Shown in pieces: positions 1-9,011 of a stretch of DNA of 64,000 nucleotides (its first letter is position 1; each line of letters starts with the position of its first letter). This stretch comes from Pedobacter boryungensis (GTDB taxonomy: Bacteria > Bacteroidota > Bacteroidia > Sphingobacteriales > Sphingobacteriaceae). The notes beneath the pieces are model-generated. The model had not been told where the DNA came from. It saw only the letters and a list, made by a program, of their open reading frames with translations, and made no database searches. The position numbers were made by a program, and so were the translations under genes. The DNA is taken from contig NZ_JABMKV010000001.1 of assembly GCF_013204825.1 (NCBI RefSeq), positions 248,001 to 312,000 of the forward strand, given 5' to 3'.

Positions 1-1
1 C

Positions 2-109
2 GCAGTTTTAACAGAAGATCAGAAAAAAGCTTACAAAGCATGGCAAGATGAAATGAAAGCTGCTAGAGAAAAAGCAATGAAAGAAAGACAAGGCGGTGGC
101 GGTCAATAA
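2..109 (+). CDS. C-terminal end of an LTxxQ-motif (Spy/CpxP-like) protein, partial
   Basis: An open frame enters from the left edge and stops at TAA 107-109, leaving 35 residues. The visible part contains LTEDQ, which fits the LTxxQ motif of Spy/CpxP-type periplasmic proteins. It is followed by a very Lys/Glu/Ala-rich amphipathic helix and a GGGGQ tail. Small periplasmic or surface proteins with this composition are common in Bacteroidota, but the body of the gene and any signal peptide lie outside the window, so the family call is tentative. A strong terminator follows 21 bases downstream, so this is the last gene of its transcript. Confidence 0.5.
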   Translation, partial: AVLTEDQKKAYKAWQDEMKAAREKAMKERQGGGGQ

Positions 110-130
110 TTAAACCATCACATTTTATAA

Positions 131-163
131 ATAACAAAAGCGACTTAGGGTCGCTTTTGTTAT
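131..163 (+). terminator. Rho-independent terminator after the left-edge gene
   Basis: A perfect 14-bp stem (131-144 with 150-163) surrounds a 5-base loop TTAGG. The stem ends in an A-rich left arm and a T-rich right arm, so it can work in either direction. It separates the partial left-edge gene from maf. Confidence 0.85.
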
Positions 164-183
164 TTTAGCGCAAATTTAAAACA

Positions 184-753
184 ATGTACCAGCAGCAACA
201 CTCTATTATATTAGCCTCAAAATCTCCACGCCGTCAAGAATTAATGAGATTGATTGGCTTAGAATTTACTATTGAATTGAAAGAAGTAGATGAAAGCTAT
301 CCCGAAGGATTAACGCCTGCACAAGTTGCAGTGCATATTTCAGAGCAAAAGGCAAAAGCATTCGGAAATGCAGAACATAAAATTGTAATTACTGCTGACA
401 CTATTGTTGCCTTAGACGGTGAAATTCTAGGCAAGCCAACCGATAAAGCACATGCACAGGAAATGTTGCGTAAACTATCTGGTCGCACACACGAAGTGTA
501 TACAGGTGTAACTTTAATTAAGGATCATAAACTAGTATCATTTTATGATTTAACTCAAGTGCATTGTAAAGAAGTGAGCGACGAAGAAATAGACTTCTAT
601 ATTGATAATTACCAACCATATGATAAAGCTGGTGCTTATGGCGTACAAGATTGGTGGGGATTAGTAGTTGTTAAACGCATTGAAGGCTCATACACTAATG
701 TAATGGGTTTGCCAACAGAGAAATTATATCAAGCACTAGAAAATTTAAAATAA
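184..753 (+). CDS. maf: Maf family nucleotide pyrophosphatase
   Basis: 189 residues, the usual Maf length. The N-terminus has the family signature SPRRQELM (residues 14-21), and TADTIV near residue 70 carries the conserved Asp of the active site. Maf proteins hydrolyse non-canonical or pyrimidine nucleoside triphosphates to monophosphates (dTTP/UTP pyrophosphatase, or m7GTP in some members) and have been linked to septum formation. The ATG at 184 is the first start after the terminator and places the conserved N-terminal strand correctly. The stop codon directly abuts the stop of the convergent ppx gene with no base between. Which nucleotide is preferred cannot be read from the sequence. Confidence 0.93.
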   Translation: MYQQQHSIILASKSPRRQELMRLIGLEFTIELKEVDESYPEGLTPAQVAVHISEQKAKAFGNAEHKIVITADTIVALDGEILGKPTDKAHAQEMLRKLSGRTHEVYTGVTLIKDHKLVSFYDLTQVHCKEVSDEEIDFYIDNYQPYDKAGAYGVQDWWGLVVVKRIEGSYTNVMGLPTEKLYQALENLK

Positions 754-1659
754 TTAGGCTTTCAAACTCTGCAAAACACCCATTTTCAAATCATAAGTAG
801 AAAGTTTTATCTTTTTAATATCGAGTTCGTTCAAAATATAATTAGTTAACAAACTTGCCATAACAATCATATCTACACGAAGTGGAATTAAACCTTTCAT
901 GTTTGCACGTTCAGCATGAGTAGCCTTAATTAAATTATTAGCCAATTCAGTGTAAGCAGGGAAAGAAATGGTAGTTGTACTAATTTTACTAATATCAATC
1001 TTTGGCGAAATCATTCCTGCAAAAGTTTCAAATGCACCAGCAGAGCCAATTAATGTTTTAGGTTTATACTCATGGCAAATTACTTTAAGTGCCTTTAACT
1101 CTTCATCTAAATGAGATATTATGGCTTTTTGATCAGTCACATTAATTGGATCAGACTTAAAAAATCGTTGCATCAACCTAGCTGCGCCAATATTATAACT
1201 CTTTTTCCATACCAGCGTATTTTCATCACATAATATGAACTCCGTACTACCGCCCCCAATATCCATAATTAAAGATTTCCCTTTAATAGCCCCACTCCAT
1301 TTTACACCTTCGTAAATATATTGTGCTTCCTCATCACCATCAATAATATCAATTTCAATATTAGCCTGTTCCTTTGCAGCCTTTACAAAATCTAAACCGT
1401 TTTTCGCACTGCGAACACCAGAAGTTGCCGTTGCCTTAATAACATCAACATCATGTTTATCCAACTCCGCTCTAAATTCTTTTAAGCAAGTTATGCCTCG
1501 TTTAAATGCCGCGGGAATGATCGAGTTGTTTGCAGTAATGTTTTCCCCTAATTTTACAGGCTGATTGGTTTTATAAAGTACATGAATTTCACTTGCACTC
1601 TGCTCAGCAATTATCAAATGAAAAGTATTAGTCCCTAAATCTATTACAGCTAACTTCAT
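754..1659 (-). CDS. Ppx/GppA-family phosphatase (exopolyphosphatase-like), short form
   Basis: 301 residues. The actin-like ATPase fold signatures of the Ppx/GppA family are visible: VIDLGTNTFHLII at residues 5-17 (phosphate 1 motif) and MDIGGGSTEF around residue 130 (phosphate 2 motif). The family degrades polyphosphate and/or (p)ppGpp. At about 300 residues this protein has only the two N-terminal ribonuclease-H-like domains and lacks the C-terminal HD-like domain of the roughly 500-residue E. coli enzymes. Short forms of this kind are common in Bacteroidota. It is convergent with maf, the stops abutting, and no kinase (ppk) gene is nearby. Polyphosphatase against pppGpp phosphatase activity cannot be decided from sequence. 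Confidence 0.88.
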   Translation of the reverse strand: MKLAVIDLGTNTFHLIIAEQSASEIHVLYKTNQPVKLGENITANNSIIPAAFKRGITCLKEFRAELDKHDVDVIKATATSGVRSAKNGLDFVKAAKEQANIEIDIIDGDEEAQYIYEGVKWSGAIKGKSLIMDIGGGSTEFILCDENTLVWKKSYNIGAARLMQRFFKSDPINVTDQKAIISHLDEELKALKVICHEYKPKTLIGSAGAFETFAGMISPKIDISKISTTTISFPAYTELANNLIKATHAERANMKGLIPLRVDMIVMASLLTNYILNELDIKKIKLSTYDLKMGVLQSLKA

Positions 1660-1737
1660 ATTAATTTAACGGCTAATGCTATAACGTAGTACCATCTAAT
1701 TCATTTTTTTGACCTATTCCCATGCCTACAAAAACTG

Positions 1738-3069
1738 TTAGTTTTTATATGTAAACCACTTAAACATCTCCTTAAATGTGGTTTTCTTACCGTACATTAA
1801 AATACCAACCCTATAAATTCTGCTTGCAATCCAAACCGTTCCAATAAAACCAGCAACTAAAATTACCATACTTAAAGCAAGCTCCCAATTAGGCACACCA
1901 TAAGGTAAACGTACAACCATGGCAATAGGAGAGGTAAATGGAATCATCGAAAGCCAAAAAGCAATATTTCCATAAGGGTCATTTGTAACCACACTTAATG
2001 ATAAAGCGTAGCCCAATAACAATGGCATCATTACAGGCATCATAAACTGCTGGGTTTCGGTTTCACTATCAACCGCAGAACCAATGGCTGCATACAAAGC
2101 ACTATAAAACAAATATCCACCAATAAAGAAAAAGATAAATACCGAAACAATTTTACCAAAATCAAGCCCTGCTAAACTTTTCTGAATATCCATCATAGGC
2201 CCATGCGCCGCCGAAACTGCAGGTGTGCCAGTCGTAATCTGACTTCCGTTCTGTGCAGATGCCGCTATTTTTTTAACATCAGCCTTATCAACTAAAACAG
2301 TTACAGCAACAGTACTAATCGTAAGTGTTAAAACAATCCACAAAATAAATTGCGTTAACCCCACTAAAGCAATACCAATAATTTTGCCCATCATTAATTG
2401 AAATGGCTTTACCGAAGAAATCATCACCTCAATAATTCTGCTCGTTTTCTCTTCAATAACGCCACGCATTACCTGTATGCCATATAGCATAATGAACATA
2501 AACATTAATATCCCGGCAATAAATGCAATAATTGTACTTGCTCCAGCACTGCTTGATTCTTCTTTTCCTGTATCAGCAATCTTTTTCGTTTCAATATCAA
2601 CCGATGTTTTCAACTGATCTAAATCACTTTGTGCAATGCCAGATTCTTTTAGCTTTTGGTTACGAATTAACTCCTCAATATCTTTCGAAATTCTACTATT
2701 TAATGATAATCCTGCCTGTTTTGAACCAAACAATTCAACTCCCTTTGGCGCTTTCAAATCAAATTCCGGTAAATACAAAACATAATCATAGTCAGATTTT
2801 TTCAAAGATTTCTTCATCTCATCCAAACCCTTGTTTACATAATCATACTCAATGTTTTTGTCTGATGATAGCTGATCTTTCAAAGTCTTATTCACACTAA
2901 CTACCGCAATTTTATCATGCGTATCACTAATGCCTTTATAAGTGAAATAACCAATCAAACCATAAATTCCTGCAATTAAAAGCGGAGTTAAAAAAGTCAT
3001 AATAATGAACGATTTTTTCTTCACTCTCGATAAATATTCTCTGCGTATAATGAGTAAAATCTTATTCAT
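1738..3069 (-). CDS. ABC-2 type transporter permease (NatB-like)
   Basis: About 443 residues from the chosen start. One N-terminal membrane segment (about residues 20-40) is followed by a soluble domain of about 130 residues and then five or six membrane helices in the C-terminal half, the layout of ABC-2 family exporter permeases of the NatB/YhaP group. A longer reading would begin with TTG at 3093. I prefer the ATG at 3069, which overlaps the stop of the upstream ATPase gene by eight bases, because MNKILLIIRREYL is the typical N-terminus. It forms an operon with the ATPase at 3062-3973. The substrate is unknown; NatAB-type exporters move Na+ or are implicated in antibiotic and envelope stress. 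Confidence 0.88.
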   Translation of the reverse strand: MNKILLIIRREYLSRVKKKSFIIMTFLTPLLIAGIYGLIGYFTYKGISDTHDKIAVVSVNKTLKDQLSSDKNIEYDYVNKGLDEMKKSLKKSDYDYVLYLPEFDLKAPKGVELFGSKQAGLSLNSRISKDIEELIRNQKLKESGIAQSDLDQLKTSVDIETKKIADTGKEESSSAGASTIIAFIAGILMFMFIMLYGIQVMRGVIEEKTSRIIEVMISSVKPFQLMMGKIIGIALVGLTQFILWIVLTLTISTVAVTVLVDKADVKKIAASAQNGSQITTGTPAVSAAHGPMMDIQKSLAGLDFGKIVSVFIFFFIGGYLFYSALYAAIGSAVDSETETQQFMMPVMMPLLLGYALSLSVVTNDPYGNIAFWLSMIPFTSPIAMVVRLPYGVPNWELALSMVILVAGFIGTVWIASRIYRVGILMYGKKTTFKEMFKWFTYKN

Positions 3070-3973
3070 AATTTTGTCTTTTAACTTTGTCAATAAAAAT
3101 ATCGTTCATGGTTGGTATCACCTCATCAAGTCTATGAATAGCAACATGAGGCAATAATAAACTTAAAACCTCATTAGCAGTTTTATCTTGCTGCAATTGC
3201 ACTTTAATTAAAGTTTTTCCTTTTACATTCTCAGTTTGTAAAACCTCAAAAATCCCTTTGGCACTAGCCGCATTATACTCACCCTCATATTCAACCCAGT
3301 ACGTATTATTACGATAAGTGGCTTTAATTTCGTCCACACCACCATCCAAAATCTTCTTAGACCTATCAATTAAAGCAATATGATCGCAAAGTTCCTCCAC
3401 ACTTTCCATTCTATGCGTAGAAAAAATGAAAGTAGCACCCTGCTTATTCAATTCTAAAATCTCATTTTTGATAATATCAGCATTAACAGGGTCAAAACCA
3501 GAAAAAGGCTCATCCAAAATAATTAATTCAGGTTGGTGCAAAATAGTAGCCACAAACTGTACCTTTTGTTGCATACCCTTGCTTAAATCCTCAACCTTTT
3601 TGTTCCACCAGCCTGCCATTTCAAGCTTTTCGAACCAAAATTTAATCCGTTTAGTAGCCTCAGCAGTGCTTAAACCTTTTAATTTAGATAAGTATAAAAC
3701 TTGTTCGCCAATTTCCATTTTCTTGTATAAACCCCGTTCCTCGGGTAAGTAACCAATTTGCGAAATATGATTAGCATTCAACCGCTCACCATTAAAAAGA
3801 ACTTCTCCGCTGTCAGGTGCAGTAATTTGAGTAATAATTCTAATTAAAGAAGTTTTGCCAGCACCATTAGGACCTAAAAGTCCAAAAATCTTACCTCTTT
3901 CTATCTCCAAGCTAACTTGGTCTAAGGCACGGTGCGATGCATATTGTTTTACAATATTTTTTACGCTTAGCAT
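3062..3973 (-). CDS. ABC transporter ATP-binding protein (NatA-like)
   Basis: 303 residues with a full nucleotide-binding domain: Walker A GPNGAGKTSL near residue 34, ABC signature LSKGMQQK, Walker B LIILDEPFSG, and the switch His in FSTHRME. The roughly 80-residue C-terminal extension after the ATPase core is typical of ABC-2 exporters (DUF4162-like). It is the first gene of a two-gene operon with the permease, their coding regions overlapping. No regulator is adjacent. The combination marks an export system, but the cargo cannot be inferred. Confidence 0.93.
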   Translation of the reverse strand: MLSVKNIVKQYASHRALDQVSLEIERGKIFGLLGPNGAGKTSLIRIITQITAPDSGEVLFNGERLNANHISQIGYLPEERGLYKKMEIGEQVLYLSKLKGLSTAEATKRIKFWFEKLEMAGWWNKKVEDLSKGMQQKVQFVATILHQPELIILDEPFSGFDPVNADIIKNEILELNKQGATFIFSTHRMESVEELCDHIALIDRSKKILDGGVDEIKATYRNNTYWVEYEGEYNAASAKGIFEVLQTENVKGKTLIKVQLQQDKTANEVLSLLLPHVAIHRLDEVIPTMNDIFIDKVKRQNYE

Positions 3974-4116
3974 TTACGATGTTGTTTAGTTAGTAAATAT
4001 AAGATGCGTACGATTAAAAAATGTTACTATTAATCTTTAGAAAACAACTTTCAGTATTAACTATTGCGGCAAGTTATGGCTAGGTAATACTAATGTTATA
4101 ACGGCTAACTAAACGT

Positions 4117-4160
4117 GAATAAAAAAAGCCTCCCGTTATATCAGGAGGCTTTTTTTATTC
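4117..4160 (-). terminator. Terminator at the end of grpE-dnaJ
   Basis: A perfect 17-bp stem (4117-4133 with 4144-4160) with a 10-base loop has A/T runs on both sides. The right arm overlaps the last codons and stop of dnaJ, so the coding sequence itself contributes to the hairpin. Confidence 0.85.
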
Positions 4161-5324
4161 AAAATATTCTTTCATTTTATCAAAGAAACTTTTGTCGTTT
4201 TTACCAGGTTGGGGCTTAAAGTTAGGAGATTCTCTTAAACGCTCTAAAATGGCTCTTTCTTCACTGCTTAACGCCTTCGGAGTCCAAATATTCACATGAA
4301 TAATCTCATCTCCACGATGATATGAGTTGATTTCAGGAATACCCTTACCTTTTAAGCGTAATAACTTTCCACTTTGTGTACCAGGCTCAATTTTAATTTT
4401 TGCCTTTCCATCAATAGTTGGAACTTCAGCACTATATCCCAAAGCAGCATCAATAATGCTTACATGTAAATCGTACACAATATTGTTGCCTTCACGCTTT
4501 AATGTATCATGAGGCAATTCTTCAATTAAGATAATTAAATCGCCAGGTACACCGCCATTTGGCGCAGCGTTACCTTTACCAGCCATGCTCAATTGCATAC
4601 CTTCACTTACTCCAGCAGGAATATTTATAGTAATTGTTTCTTCACCACGTGTAGTTCCTTCACCATGACAAACATTACACTTAGCAGTAATCTGTTGTCC
4701 GCTACCATGACAAGTAGGGCAGGTTGCAGTAGTTTGCATCTGTCCTAAAATAGTATTAGTTACTCTACGAACTGCACCACTACCACCGCAAGTTTTACAA
4801 GTACTTACAGACGATTTATCTTTCGCACCACTACCATCGCAAGTTTTACAGGTAATTTGTTTATTAACTTTTATCTTTTTCTCCGCACCATTTGCAATCT
4901 CTTCAAGCGTTAATTTAACCTTAATACGTAAATTACTGCCTTTAGCTACTCTACGACCGCCACCACCACGAGATTGTTGACCACCGCCAAAGAAACTATC
5001 AAACGGGCTGCCGCCACCACCACCGAAAATATCGCCAAATTGACTAAAGATATCTTCCATGTTCATGCCACCACCACCGTAACCACCGCCGCCTGCGCCA
5101 CCAACACCTGCATGACCATATTGATCATAACGTTGTTTTTTCTCCGGACTACTTAAAATCTCGTATGCCTCAGCTGCTTCCTTAAATTTGTCTTCAGCAA
5201 CTTTGTCATCAGGGTTTTTATCAGGGTGGTATTTAATAGCTAACTTGCGGTAAGCCTTCTTAATTTCCTCTGCCGATGCATTTTTGGCTACGCCAAGTAT
5301 ATCGTAAAAATCTCTTTTGCTCAT
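4155..5324 (-). CDS. dnaJ: Chaperone DnaJ (type I Hsp40)
   Basis: 389 residues with all type I features in order: J domain (residues 1-70) with the HPD triad, a long Gly/Phe-rich linker (about 75-125), four zinc-binding CxxCxGxG repeats ([32 protein letters not shown], about 155-225), then the C-terminal substrate-binding domains. DnaJ delivers unfolded clients to DnaK and stimulates its ATPase. It sits one base downstream of grpE on the same strand, so the two co-chaperones are co-transcribed. dnaK is not in the window. No CIRCE element is visible ahead of the pair. Confidence 0.97.
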   Translation of the reverse strand: MSKRDFYDILGVAKNASAEEIKKAYRKLAIKYHPDKNPDDKVAEDKFKEAAEAYEILSSPEKKQRYDQYGHAGVGGAGGGGYGGGGMNMEDIFSQFGDIFGGGGGSPFDSFFGGGQQSRGGGGRRVAKGSNLRIKVKLTLEEIANGAEKKIKVNKQITCKTCDGSGAKDKSSVSTCKTCGGSGAVRRVTNTILGQMQTTATCPTCHGSGQQITAKCNVCHGEGTTRGEETITINIPAGVSEGMQLSMAGKGNAAPNGGVPGDLIILIEELPHDTLKREGNNIVYDLHVSIIDAALGYSAEVPTIDGKAKIKIEPGTQSGKLLRLKGKGIPEINSYHRGDEIIHVNIWTPKALSSEERAILERLRESPNFKPQPGKNDKSFFDKMKEYFE

Positions 5325-5325
5325 C

Positions 5326-5907
5326 TTAACTACCTACTACCACTTTTGCAAAGCGAATTACTTTGTCGTTTAGCGTATATCCTTTTTCTAATTCATCAAC
5401 TACTTTACCTTTTAAATCATCAGATGGTGCAGGTATTTTAGTAATTGCTTCGTGTATATCAGTATCAAAATCAGTATGAATGCTTTCTACTTCTTTTAAT
5501 CCTTTTTGGCTTAAAATGCTTTTCAGTTTAGTTTGAACTAACATAATACCATCACGAATGGCACCCACTTCTGTAGCATTTTCAGTTGCTTTAAGTGCAC
5601 GTTCAAAATCATCTAAAACAGGTAACAGCGAAACCACTACATCTTTACCAGCTGTTTGCAATAACTCTACACGTTCTTTTTGCGTACGACGTTTATAATT
5701 GTCAAATTCAGCAAACAAGCGTAAGTATTTATCGTTCAAAGCTGCATTTTCTTGCTGCAATTTTTCTTCTGCAGAAAGTTCTGCTACAGGTTCTGTAGAT
5801 GCGCTATCTGTAACTTGAGTTTCTTCGCTCTGTGCGTTTTCTGCTTCTTGCTCTACCTCGTTATTATTAATAACTGGTTCTTCTTCCTTTTTCTTCTTAT
5901 TAAACAT
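5326..5907 (-). CDS. grpE: Nucleotide exchange factor GrpE
   Basis: 193 residues from the ATG at 5907. The open frame extends 22 codons further upstream, but [11 protein letters not shown] is the typical start. A charged disordered N-terminus (to about residue 60) leads into a long coiled coil containing [12 protein letters not shown], then the beta domain ending [12 protein letters not shown]. GrpE releases ADP from DnaK and acts as a thermosensor in the Hsp70 cycle. It is followed after one base by dnaJ. The 168 bases before the start hold the ftsE terminator hairpin but no clear heat-shock operator. Confidence 0.95.
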   Translation of the reverse strand: MFNKKKKEEEPVINNNEVEQEAENAQSEETQVTDSASTEPVAELSAEEKLQQENAALNDKYLRLFAEFDNYKRRTQKERVELLQTAGKDVVVSLLPVLDDFERALKATENATEVGAIRDGIMLVQTKLKSILSQKGLKEVESIHTDFDTDIHEAITKIPAPSDDLKGKVVDELEKGYTLNDKVIRFAKVVVGS

Positions 5908-5982
5908 GTTGTATACTCGTGTTTTTTCCCAAAGGGATTCCTTTGAAATGTTCAAACTCAAAAGTTTTGCCAATACAAAAAA

Positions 5983-6031
5983 TCAGCCATGCTGTCAGTT
6001 TTAATTAGGTATTACTGAACAGAATGGCTGA
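5983..6031 (-). terminator. Hairpin terminator downstream of ftsE
   Basis: An imperfect inverted repeat (TCAGCCATGCTGTCAG at 5983-5998 against 6015-6031, one mismatch and one bulge) is followed on the minus strand by six Ts. It lies between the end of ftsE and grpE and probably separates the two transcripts. Confidence 0.6.
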
Positions 6032-6075
6032 CTGACTGACAATGAAATTTATGATGTCAATTTAAATTTAATTCA

Positions 6076-6759
6076 TTACACTATTTGCGCATCTTCATGC
6101 ACAACACCGCCCTCACATTTAATAATACGAGAAGGGAAAGTGCGAATGATATGATAATCGTGAGTTGCCATTAAAACAGCGGTACCACTTTGGCTAATTT
6201 GCTTTAACAACAATACAATTTCTTCAGATGTATCTGGATCTAAGTTTCCAGTTGGTTCATCGGCCAATATAATTTCAGGATTATTTAACAATGCTCTAGC
6301 AATTACAACACGTTGTTGCTCACCACCAGACATTTCATGAGGCATTTTTTTAATTTTAGAACGTAAGCCAACTTTCTCTAACACATCTTTAATGCGTTCG
6401 TTAATTAAATTTTTATCGTCCCAACCAGTTGCCTTTAAAACAAACTCTAAATTTTGCTCTACAGTTCTATCACTTAACAATTGAAAATCTTGAAATACGA
6501 TACCAAGTTTTCTGCGTAAGTATGGCACATCTTTATCAGCTAGATTTTTTAAATCGAAGCCTGCAATTGTACCGCTACCATTGCCAATGTGTAAATCGCC
6601 ATAAATTATTTTTAACAAACTACTTTTTCCAGAACCTGTTTGTCCAATTAAAAAAACAAATTCGCCTTTGGCTATGTCCAAATTTACATTTGATAAGACC
6701 AAGTGTTTTTGTTGAAAAACATCAACATTTTGTAAGTTGATAACTATGTTTTCTGCCAT
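6076..6759 (-). CDS. ftsE: FtsE-like cell-division ABC ATPase
   Basis: 227 residues. Walker A is GQTGSGKSSL near residue 38, the signature is MSGGEQQR, and Walker B is ILADEPTGNLD. This set is typical of the FtsE/LolD/MacB branch, and the length and absence of extensions fit FtsE. With the membrane protein FtsX, FtsE controls periplasmic murein hydrolases at the septum. No ftsX is adjacent; instead the gene is preceded by a 67-residue reading frame two bases upstream. The gene could alternatively be another short ATPase of the same branch, but the GQTGSGKSSLLK sequence favours FtsE. Confidence 0.85.
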   Translation of the reverse strand: MAENIVINLQNVDVFQQKHLVLSNVNLDIAKGEFVFLIGQTGSGKSSLLKIIYGDLHIGNGSGTIAGFDLKNLADKDVPYLRRKLGIVFQDFQLLSDRTVEQNLEFVLKATGWDDKNLINERIKDVLEKVGLRSKIKKMPHEMSGGEQQRVVIARALLNNPEIILADEPTGNLDPDTSEEIVLLLKQISQSGTAVLMATHDYHIIRTFPSRIIKCEGGVVHEDAQIV

Positions 6760-6761
6760 GT

Positions 6762-6965
6762 TTAAATATCTAATTTCGTAACCTGTCCGAAAGGTAAATC
6801 ATTAATAATGTTCATAATGTAAGGTAGTTTATCCCCAAACCCTAATTTCTCTAAAGATTTATCAGGGCGATCTACTCTAAAGTAAGCTAATAACGTAAAC
6901 TTCTCATCTCTTAGCTGTACGTAATCGGGTATTTTGGCAATGCCTTTTACTTTTATGATATACAT
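6762..6965 (-). CDS. Small conserved-looking protein upstream of ftsE
   Basis: 67 residues with no signal peptide and no membrane segment. I do not recognise a family. It ends two bases before ftsE and so is translationally linked to it. A perfect TAnnTTTG box (6971-6978) lies five bases before its ATG, so the pair probably starts as a leaderless transcript. The sequence mixes beta-type stretches (MYIIKVKGIA, FTLLAYFRV) with a helical end, suggesting a small folded domain. Linkage to a division ATPase is suggestive only. Confidence 0.7.
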   Translation of the reverse strand: MYIIKVKGIAKIPDYVQLRDEKFTLLAYFRVDRPDKSLEKLGFGDKLPYIMNIINDLPFGQVTKLDI

Positions 6966-6970
6966 TTGTC

Positions 6971-6978
6971 CAAAAATA
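6971..6978 (-). promoter_or_regulatory. -7 promoter box for the small gene-ftsE pair
   Basis: TATTTTTG on the minus strand is a perfect match to the Bacteroidota TAnnTTTG box. It ends only five bases before the ATG at 6965, implying a leaderless or nearly leaderless mRNA. Confidence 0.5.
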
Positions 6979-7014
6979 ACATTTCTAGCCGATAATCGAA
7001 TTGAAATAATCGAT

Positions 7015-8949
7015 TTATCTGGTTAATAAAACCCAACCAGAATATATTTTGAAATCATCATTCAAATAAAGAGTATAATAATACACACCGGTAGGTAGGG
7101 TTTTGCCGTTAGATTTTCCATCCCAAGGCTGTGCATTTGTACTTTCGTAAACCTGTTGCCCATTTCTGTTTACTACTTTTAATTTTGGATTTGTAAATGC
7201 AGCAATCGCCGGAATATTCCAAGTGTCATTAATTCCATCGCCATTTGGTGTAAACGTATTTGGTATTTCTATTTTGGGATAAACTTTTATGAAAACTTCG
7301 TCTGTACTTATATTACAATTTGATTTTACTGTTAGTGTATAAGTGATATCATTGGGAGGTGTTGCAATTGGATTAAGTTTGGTTGGATCATCTAAATAGT
7401 CAGCTGGTGACCATTCATATATAATGTTATCGCCTGTGGCATTTCCTTTTAAAGTAAGTGATTGGCCAAATAATAATTTTCTATCTTCTCCAGCATTGGC
7501 TGATGCATTTTTTAGGACAGTAATAGCTACTTCTTTAGTTGTAGAGCAAGTTCCATTTGAAACTGTTACCGTATATGTTGTGGTTTGTTTTGGAGTAGCT
7601 GTTGGGTTTGCAATATTAGGATTTGATAAGCCGTTAGCGGGTAGCCACGTGTATATTGTGCCTCCGCTTGCTTCTAGTTCTACACTTTCATTTTCGCAAA
7701 TTGTAGCGCTTGCAATGTTAGTACTTGCATTCACTACAGGTAAAACCTGCACTTGTGTCTGGCTTGTATTTGAACAACCTGATGCATTGAAAACAGTAAC
7801 TGTGTATACTCCAGCTGAATTTAGGTTTACATTTGGGATAACTGGGTTTTGAATTGTAGAATTAAAACCATTTGGGCCAGTCCAATTAAATGAAACCCCT
7901 TGATCTACATTTAGCTGAACAGCTGAACCTACACAAGCCGCACCACTATTACTAGCGGTTGGAGAAGGTTTATCATTGACATTGATTGTTAAGATAGCTG
8001 AAGAAGTTCTACAATTTACTGAATTGATATTTGGTCGCTCGGCTGCAGATAAGCGATATTTATAGCCTCCAACAATAGCATTTGTAATATTTATAGTAGT
8101 TTGAGTTCCGTTTTCTCCAGGAATGTCTGTCCAAGTTGTGCCATTTAATACCTGCCATTGATATACTGGGTCATTATACCCAGCAGAAACATTTGCAGCA
8201 AGATTGTAACTTCCACTTTGCCCAACACATAATTCTGCGCTAATGCCAGCATTATTAATTGTAGGGGTTATAGTTGGTCCACAAGCCCTAAAAGTGATAT
8301 CGTCTAAAGCTAAGTCATTTCCATTTCCACCTGGGCCGTTATTAATCATTTTTAATACAATATCAGCGTTACTAGCTGTTGTAAATGTAGTAGCATATTG
8401 TTTCCATGTAGCAGTTGTGCTTTCTAAAATATCTCCAGTATCATATTTTTTTAAAACAGTTCCGTTTGTGGTTTCTATTTGAAAAGTAACATTAGGTTTA
8501 ATACCTGAATAGTTTAAAATATTAATAATCCATGCCGCAAATTCGTAAGTTGTACCTGGGCATAAACCAGTAATCGTAGTTTGATAAAAAATACCTGGAT
8601 TGTTTGATGCATTAACAACCATCATGTAACCGTTTGCATCATTTGGGGTATGATTTGTGATTTGGAACCAACCATTTCCGCTACTGTGCATTCCAAAAGT
8701 ATTTTGAGAAATAGCATAATCGCCATCATTTGGTGTTCCAGTTACAAAATTATAATTATTTGTGCCACTAGGTAGGGCAGGACCAAATGCACTGGCACCT
8801 CTTCCAAAATCAATATTAATTACAGGATCACCTAAAGTGCCATTGCAAACTTGAGCGTTGATTTTTGAGATTGAAAAGAATAAAATAATTGCAATAAAAT
8901 ACTTGCCAAATGTTTGTTTCAAATTGCGATTTGATAAAATTTTAAACAA
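7015..8949 (-). CDS. Secreted multidomain protein with T9SS type B sorting domain
   Basis: 644 residues. A signal peptide ends near residue 33 (INAQ). A carbohydrate-binding-like beta-sandwich follows (about 40-220), then several Ig/PKD-like repeats with Cys pairs. The C-terminal region is the classic gliding-motility (CHU_C) domain: IPNTFTPNGDGINDTW, NRNGQQVYES, PWDGKSNGK, LPTGVYYYTL. This tail directs export through the type IX secretion system and attachment to the outer surface. The only start in frame after the preceding stop is TTG at 8949. No T9SS machinery gene is present here. The likely role is adhesion or a structural surface protein; no catalytic motif is seen. Confidence 0.88.
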   Translation of the reverse strand: MFKILSNRNLKQTFGKYFIAIILFFSISKINAQVCNGTLGDPVINIDFGRGASAFGPALPSGTNNYNFVTGTPNDGDYAISQNTFGMHSSGNGWFQITNHTPNDANGYMMVVNASNNPGIFYQTTITGLCPGTTYEFAAWIINILNYSGIKPNVTFQIETTNGTVLKKYDTGDILESTTATWKQYATTFTTASNADIVLKMINNGPGGNGNDLALDDITFRACGPTITPTINNAGISAELCVGQSGSYNLAANVSAGYNDPVYQWQVLNGTTWTDIPGENGTQTTINITNAIVGGYKYRLSAAERPNINSVNCRTSSAILTINVNDKPSPTASNSGAACVGSAVQLNVDQGVSFNWTGPNGFNSTIQNPVIPNVNLNSAGVYTVTVFNASGCSNTSQTQVQVLPVVNASTNIASATICENESVELEASGGTIYTWLPANGLSNPNIANPTATPKQTTTYTVTVSNGTCSTTKEVAITVLKNASANAGEDRKLLFGQSLTLKGNATGDNIIYEWSPADYLDDPTKLNPIATPPNDITYTLTVKSNCNISTDEVFIKVYPKIEIPNTFTPNGDGINDTWNIPAIAAFTNPKLKVVNRNGQQVYESTNAQPWDGKSNGKTLPTGVYYYTLYLNDDFKIYSGWVLLTR

Positions 8950-9011
8950 AGTAGCGATTTTTTATAGTCTATTAGATATAGATTAACGTTGTTGTGTTAA
9001 TGTCGTGGTAA

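Noticed and set aside
5908-6075. A CIRCE (HrcA) operator before grpE-dnaJ
   Set aside because: No TTAGCACTC-N9-GAGTGCTAA or close variant is present; the inverted repeat here reads as a terminator of ftsE.
7424-7852. A 142-codon open frame on the plus strand inside the T9SS substrate gene
   Set aside because: It is antisense to a gene with a clear signal peptide and a CHU_C tail. The shadow protein shows no domain and no promoter or start context.
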